Part shown: one piece after another, positions 61,409-64,000 of the stretch | Layout: each line of letters opens with the position of its first letter | Numbering within the stretch: the stretch's first letter is position 1 | NCBI RefSeq assembly: GCF_030066895.1 | Contig: NZ_JASJAV010000001.1 | Coordinates: forward strand, 62,001 to 126,000 | Origin: Breoghania sp. | GTDB lineage: Bacteria > Pseudomonadota > Alphaproteobacteria > Rhizobiales > Stappiaceae | Length of the DNA stretch: 64,000 nt | Direction of reading: 5' to 3' | The notes under the pieces: generated by a model | Told to the model about the DNA's origin: nothing | What the model saw: the letters and a program-made list of their open reading frames with translations, nothing else | The model's database searches: none | Position numbers and translations under genes: made by a program

Positions 61409-61540
61409 GACTCGCATCCGAGATGACGGTGTCCGGATCAAGAGGCCCGGATGGCACTCCAGGACCGGACGATTGCACTTTGCGCGGAGGCGCGAATTGC
61501 CACAGGAACGCGACGCCCAGCCTCCGCAGGATCGGTGGAG

Positions 61541-61569
61541 GTAATATAGAGACACATTCAACACGTCAA
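61541..61569 (-). promoter_or_regulatory. Likely housekeeping promoter of rplM-rpsI
   Basis: Minus-strand CTTGACG (minus 35, 61564-61570) and either TATATT after 15 bp or TATTAC after 17 bp as minus 10. About 135 bp before rplM. Confidence 0.5.
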
Positions 61570-61893
61570 GCGGAATATTTCCGGAAAAGCACGTTAAAAC
61601 AATATCTTGCAAAAAAGTAATTTGTTACCATGTCTTTTTAACCGAAAATTCGCCCCCGAAATTGACGCCAAGTCAGCCCTCATTGAAAAACCGGGCGAAT
61701 TCCCGCTCTTTAGAATTGGTCGATTTAAAGAATTTAGTTGATCTATCTCACAGAACGCCCCTGCGCTGCGGTGTTGTCCTGCGCACGTCAGACCCGTTGC
61801 CCCTACGTACAGATCCTTCCCGCTCGTAGCGGCACGGCGCCCGACGCCTTACCGTTCCGGCCCGCCCGTACGTTCCAGAAAGGGGCCCTTTCC

Positions 61894-62939
61894 ATGAAAC
61901 GCCTACTCGCATCGCTTACGGTCGTGCTCACGGCCACGGCGGCACCGGCTTTAGCGCAAGACAGCTTGCTGGAGGACGCCCAGTCCTATTTCGAAGCCAT
62001 CCCGACCGTCGTACCCGCTCCGAAAGACAACGCGATCATCCACGACAAGGTGCATCTCGGCAAGATGCTGTATTTCGATCCGCGTCTGTCGTCGAGCCAT
62101 CTCCTGTCGTGCAACACCCGCCACAATGTCGACCTCAGCGGCGCAAACGGCCTGTCCACCTCCGTCGGCCACGGCTGGCAGAAGGAACCGCGCAACGCGC
62201 CCACGGTGCTCAACGCCCTGTTCAAAGTCGCCCAGTTCTGGGATGGACACGCCGAAGACCTGAAGACCCAGGCCAAGGGCCCCATCCAGGCCGGCGTGGA
62301 AATGAATTCCAAGCCCGAGCGCGTGGTGAAGGTTCTGAAGTCCATGCCGACCTATGTGGACGCCTTCGCGGCCGCCTTCCCGGGCGAAGAAGATCCGGTC
62401 ACCTTCGACAACGTCGCCAAGGCGATCGAAGCCTTTGAAACGACCCCGATCACGCCGTCTGCGCGGTTCGATCAGTATCTGGAAGGCAATGCGAATGTTC
62501 TCACCGATCACGAGAAGAAGGGCCTGCAGATCTTCATGGATAAGGGCTGCGTGGCTTGCCACAACGGTGTGAACATCGGCGGCAACGACTACTATCCCTT
62601 CGGCGTCGTGGAACAGCTCGGTGCCAATATCCTGCCGCGCAACGACAAGGGCCGCTTCGCGGTCACCGATACCGCGACGGATCAATACGTCTTCCGCGCC
62701 CCGCCGCTCCGGAACCTCGTGCTCACCGCGCCCTACTTCCATTCCGGCAACGTCTGGAACCTGAAGCAGGCCATGTCGCTGATGGGCACAGCCCAGGCGA
62801 AGAACTGAACGAAGAAGAGATCGACGCCATCGTCGCCTTCCTCGACACCCTCACCGGCGAGCAGCCCGACGTGGACTACCCGCTTCTTCCGGCGTCAACC
62901 GACGATACGCCTCTGCCGGAACTGATGGTCGCGAAGTAA
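61894..62939 (+). pseudogene. ccpA: Di-heme cytochrome c peroxidase, frameshifted, first heme motif destroyed
   Basis: Periplasmic peroxidase that reduces hydrogen peroxide with electrons from cytochrome c. Signal peptide MKRLLASLTVVLTATAAPA. Family blocks: VHLGKMLYFDPRLSSS, GLSTSVGHGWQKEPRNAPTV, FWDGHAEDL. The peroxidatic heme motif CxxCH reads CNTRH (Cys to Arg), so that heme cannot be attached normally; the second, CVACH, is intact. A frameshift near 62800 after MGTAQ cuts the last 45 codons (EIDAIVAFLDTLTGEQPDVD). Upstream 61409-61893 is AT-rich with an FNR-like half site TTGAT at 61737. Confidence 0.88.
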
Positions 62940-62965
62940 CCTCTTGCCTTAATCGCGACACTTGG

Positions 62966-62999
62966 CCCGACTTTGAAAGGAAACCGGGCCTTTTTTTGT
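62966..62999 (+). terminator. Terminator after the peroxidase gene
   Basis: GGCCCGAC... and ...ACCGGGCC stem followed by seven T. Confidence 0.7.
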
Positions 63000-63140
63000 G
63001 CGAATGCGGCCGGACACGTCGAAAGCGGTAAAGGGGAAGCCAGCTCGAAGCCGGATAACGGAACCGGCGAGAAGTACCCCGACGCCTAGCTCAGGGCCTC
63101 GCGTGAATCGCACCAAGCCACTCCCGACACGTTCACGGTC

Positions 63141-63227
63141 GTCATTGCCCGGCTTCGTCCGGGCAATCCAGCAGGTGACAGCATCTGCCGAACGCGATGG
63201 ATTCCCCGGACTTCGCCGGGGAATGAC
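63141..63227. repeat. Family B palindromic repeat
   Basis: Arms GTCATTGCCCGGCTTCGTCC and GGACTTCGCCGGGGAATGAC. The 460-bp gap 62940-63398 holds this, the terminator above and no gene. Confidence 0.87.
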
Positions 63228-63398
63228 GGTGGAGAGATATGGGCCCTCTATAAAGGAAGCCCGCGCCTCATGCGACAAGCCCACCATCGCGAATGAACGT
63301 CGGCGCTGAGGCCCACACCGCGTCCAGAACGACGAACGGCGCGCCGTGACAGCGCGCCGTCCTGAAGCTCTTTTGCCGTTGAAGCCGAAGTGGTCGGC

Positions 63399-63935
63399 TC
63401 AGAACGGGATCTCGTCGTCCATGTCGTCGGCGATCGGGCGGGAGCCGCCGCCCTGCTCGCCCTGGGACTGACCGCCGTAGCCGCCGCCCTGCTGCCCGCC
63501 ACCATAGCCCTGATCGGCCGGGCGCGAACGTCCGAAGTCGGATCCACCGCCCTGGCCGCCGCCGAACGAGCCGCCGCCTTCGCCGCGCCCGTCAAGCATG
63601 GTCAGTGCGGAGTTGAAGCCCTGCAGGACCACCTCGGTGGTGTACTTGTCCTGGCCGTTCTGATCCTGCCACTTGCGGGTCTGAAGCTGGCCTTCGAGAT
63701 AAACCTTGGAGCCCTTCTTCAGGTATTGCCCGGCGATCTTGCAAAGACCCTCGTTGAAGATCACCACGCGGTGCCATTCGGTCCGCTCGCGACGCTCGCC
63801 GGTATTGCGGTCGCGCCAGTTCTCCGATGTGGCAACGCTCAGGTTCGCAATCGGCCGACCGTCCTGCGTACGGCGAATGTCCGGATCGGCCCCGAGATTG
63901 CCGACCAGAATGACCTTGTTGACGCTTCCAGCCAT
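63399..63935 (-). CDS. ssb: Single-stranded DNA-binding protein
   Basis: Intact 178 residues. OB-fold [40 protein letters not shown]; a Gly/Gln-rich flexible linker; conserved acidic tip DMDDEIPF that recruits repair and replication partners. Essential and undamaged. Confidence 0.98.
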   Translation of the reverse strand: MAGSVNKVILVGNLGADPDIRRTQDGRPIANLSVATSENWRDRNTGERRERTEWHRVVIFNEGLCKIAGQYLKKGSKVYLEGQLQTRKWQDQNGQDKYTTEVVLQGFNSALTMLDGRGEGGGSFGGGQGGGSDFGRSRPADQGYGGGQQGGGYGGQSQGEQGGGSRPIADDMDDEIPF

Positions 63936-64000
63936 GATTGACTCCGTTCCATTCGCTCAAGCTCGCCAGGGGACGCCATCGTCTGCGGCGCCCGACAAGG

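Overview
The window reads as the chromosome of a high-GC alphaproteobacterium, most likely Hyphomicrobiales (Rhizobiales). The lineage markers are heme A synthase ctaA beside a DUF2842 gene, a DUF2336 protein, an NDUFS4-type complex I subunit, an ExoR homologue, class I PhaC, a malyl-CoA lyase, and three families of dispersed palindromic repeats like those in rhizobial intergenic regions. Family or genus cannot be fixed by eye.

Layout. 1-4400: ctaA (cut by the window edge), DUF2842, then remnants of an AEC transporter, a lipid A type acyltransferase, malyl-CoA lyase and hspQ. 4760-8590: a minus-strand operon of four overlapping genes (ArnT-like glycosyltransferase, PAP2 phosphatase, DPM-like GT2, LABN-domain membrane protein), mostly broken. 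8900-12770: phosphoesterase remnant, DUF2336 protein, an AT-rich unrecognised pseudogene, tRNA-Pro and the complex I subunit. 12871-16270: a small island between tRNA-Arg(TCT) and a copy of a tRNA 3' half, holding a TylF-like methyltransferase, a small ORF, an SGNH hydrolase fragment and a dead IS3-family element. 16586-24525: ruined hybrid histidine kinase, DUF192, intact gyrA, MarC. 24858-34033: broken RND pump and adaptor, CDF transporter, polysaccharide deacetylase, CelD-like acyltransferase, anmK. 34132-43400: intact tyrS and a 1138-residue AsmA-like protein, broken bcp, DUF455 and M23 genes, intact exoR. 44231-51350: recJ, QOR-type reductase, glpX, hom, a truncated aminotransferase, a lipoprotein. 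51857-58810: broken phaC, a broken amidoligase / gamma-glutamyl hydrolase cluster, broken agmatinase. 58995-64000: DUF922 protein, peroxiredoxin, rpsI, rplM, broken cytochrome c peroxidase, ssb.

The dominant signal is genome decay. About 30 genes carry in-frame stops, frameshifts, deletions or short tandem duplications, often several each, while about 20 are clean. The clean set contains nearly all the housekeeping genes (gyrA, tyrS, recJ, hom, glpX, rplM, rpsI, ssb) plus exoR and the AsmA-like gene. Lesions are clustered by gene, not spread evenly: the 3.2 kb RND gene has at least five and the 3.4 kb AsmA-like gene none. Several genes with an open frame near the site have also lost a catalytic or metal/heme-binding residue. 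This fits relaxed selection, as in a recently host-restricted or bottlenecked lineage, better than random sequencing error, although some homopolymer indels could be errors.

The most interesting gene set is the cluster at 53835-57730: a lipoyl-fold membrane protein, a secreted protein, an unassigned stretch, a COOH-NH2 amidoligase and a class I glutamine amidotransferase-type hydrolase with overlapping gene ends. It looks like a peptide- or amine-conjugation pathway, here inactivated.
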